DNA of 64,000 nucleotides from Chloroflexota bacterium (lineage in GTDB: Bacteria; Chloroflexota; UBA11872): NCBI GenBank assembly GCA_022821645.1, contig JAJEDE010000015.1, positions 1 through 64,000 on the forward strand, given 5' to 3'. Under the pieces are notes generated by a model. It was not told the DNA's origin, did no database searches, and was given only the letters and a program-made list of their open reading frames with translations. Numbering within the stretch: position 1 is the stretch's first letter; every line of letters starts with the position of its first letter. This document shows, piece by piece, positions 63,894 through 64,000 of the stretch. Position numbers and translations under genes: made by a program.

Positions 63894-64000
63894 TCGGGCT
63901 CGTAGAAGGGGTGCAGCTCGCGCGCGTCCAGCGGCCCCAAGCGCGCTTCGACGCGGCGCAGCCGCAGCGTGCCCGGCATGGCCCGCAGCGCCGCGCTCAG
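63890..64000 (-). CDS. C-terminal fragment of an unknown gene, cut by the window edge
   Basis: The last 36 codons of a minus-strand gene run from the window end to a TGA at 63890, overlapping the GTG of the next gene (GTGA). The visible tail is basic then acidic: LRLRRVEARLGPLDARELHP, ending FYEPE. The coupling and codon pattern support a real gene of the same operon. The product cannot be named from this piece. Confidence 0.7.
   Translation of the reverse strand: MSAALRAMPGTLRLRRVEARLGPLDARELHPFYEPE

Overview
The window is GC-rich bacterial DNA (about two-thirds G+C by eye), densely coded on both strands, with one tRNA and no rRNA or CRISPR array. The gene mix resembles Chloroflexota, perhaps an uncultured SAR202- or sponge-symbiont-like lineage: enolase-superfamily enzymes, Gfo/Idh/MocA dehydrogenases, Asp-box propellers, a YvcK with an N-terminal membrane anchor, a DEAD-box helicase with a CxxC-x17-CxxC zinc ribbon, and two DUF5069 paralogues. 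That placement is inference; no marker gene here settles it.

Layout. 1-354 is non-coding and palindrome-rich. 355-6790 is a phage-like tail and lysis module on the + strand: a neck-like protein, a large propeller or baseplate protein, a tail fibre with a lectin-like tip, a clan-A-type glycosidase, an XhlA-like protein, an M23+SLT lysin, a 25-residue ORF and a holin-like protein. The last five ORFs are joined by four successive ATGA overlaps. The terminase and capsid genes, if any, lie left of the window. 7075-16726 is mostly housekeeping: helicase, tsaC, a NYN nuclease, a HAD phosphatase, yvcK, a prenyl synthase and an SDR. It also holds a lower-GC accessory pair (a PD-(D/E)xK nuclease fused to a RAMA domain, plus an AbrB-type protein) and the first DUF5069 gene. 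16843-32115 is a catabolic and accessory stretch: an 11-residue-repeat protein, a galactonate-dehydratase-like enzyme, AIM24, RDD, an MBL hydrolase, a sialidase-like propeller, two Gfo/Idh/MocA enzymes, a TlpA-like lipoprotein, tRNA-Arg(CCU), a class II Fic protein, a second propeller, a penicillin acylase and the second DUF5069 gene.

32170-38128 (+ strand) is a first surface-glycan cluster with three GT4 enzymes, a sugar-nucleotide epimerase and a polyprenyl-phosphate sugar transferase. 38125-42764 carries a methyltransferase, a class III aminotransferase, a LanC-like protein with the canonical zinc-ligand spacing, and a second enolase-superfamily enzyme. 42872-64000 (- strand) is a 21-kb, 17-gene run with mostly overlapping stops and starts: eight GT4-like and one CgeB-like glycosyltransferase, a flippase, a YfhO-type and a PMT-type membrane protein, a radical SAM/SPASM enzyme with a Trm112-like partner, an alpha/alpha-toroid protein, a methyltransferase and a partial gene at the right edge. 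With the initiating transferase at 36713 it could build and export a complex cell-surface polysaccharide.

Intergenic DNA carries several families of short dispersed palindromes and a recurring TAnnnT -10-like motif 30-50 nt ahead of many starts. All functional names come from motif reading; no database search was possible.
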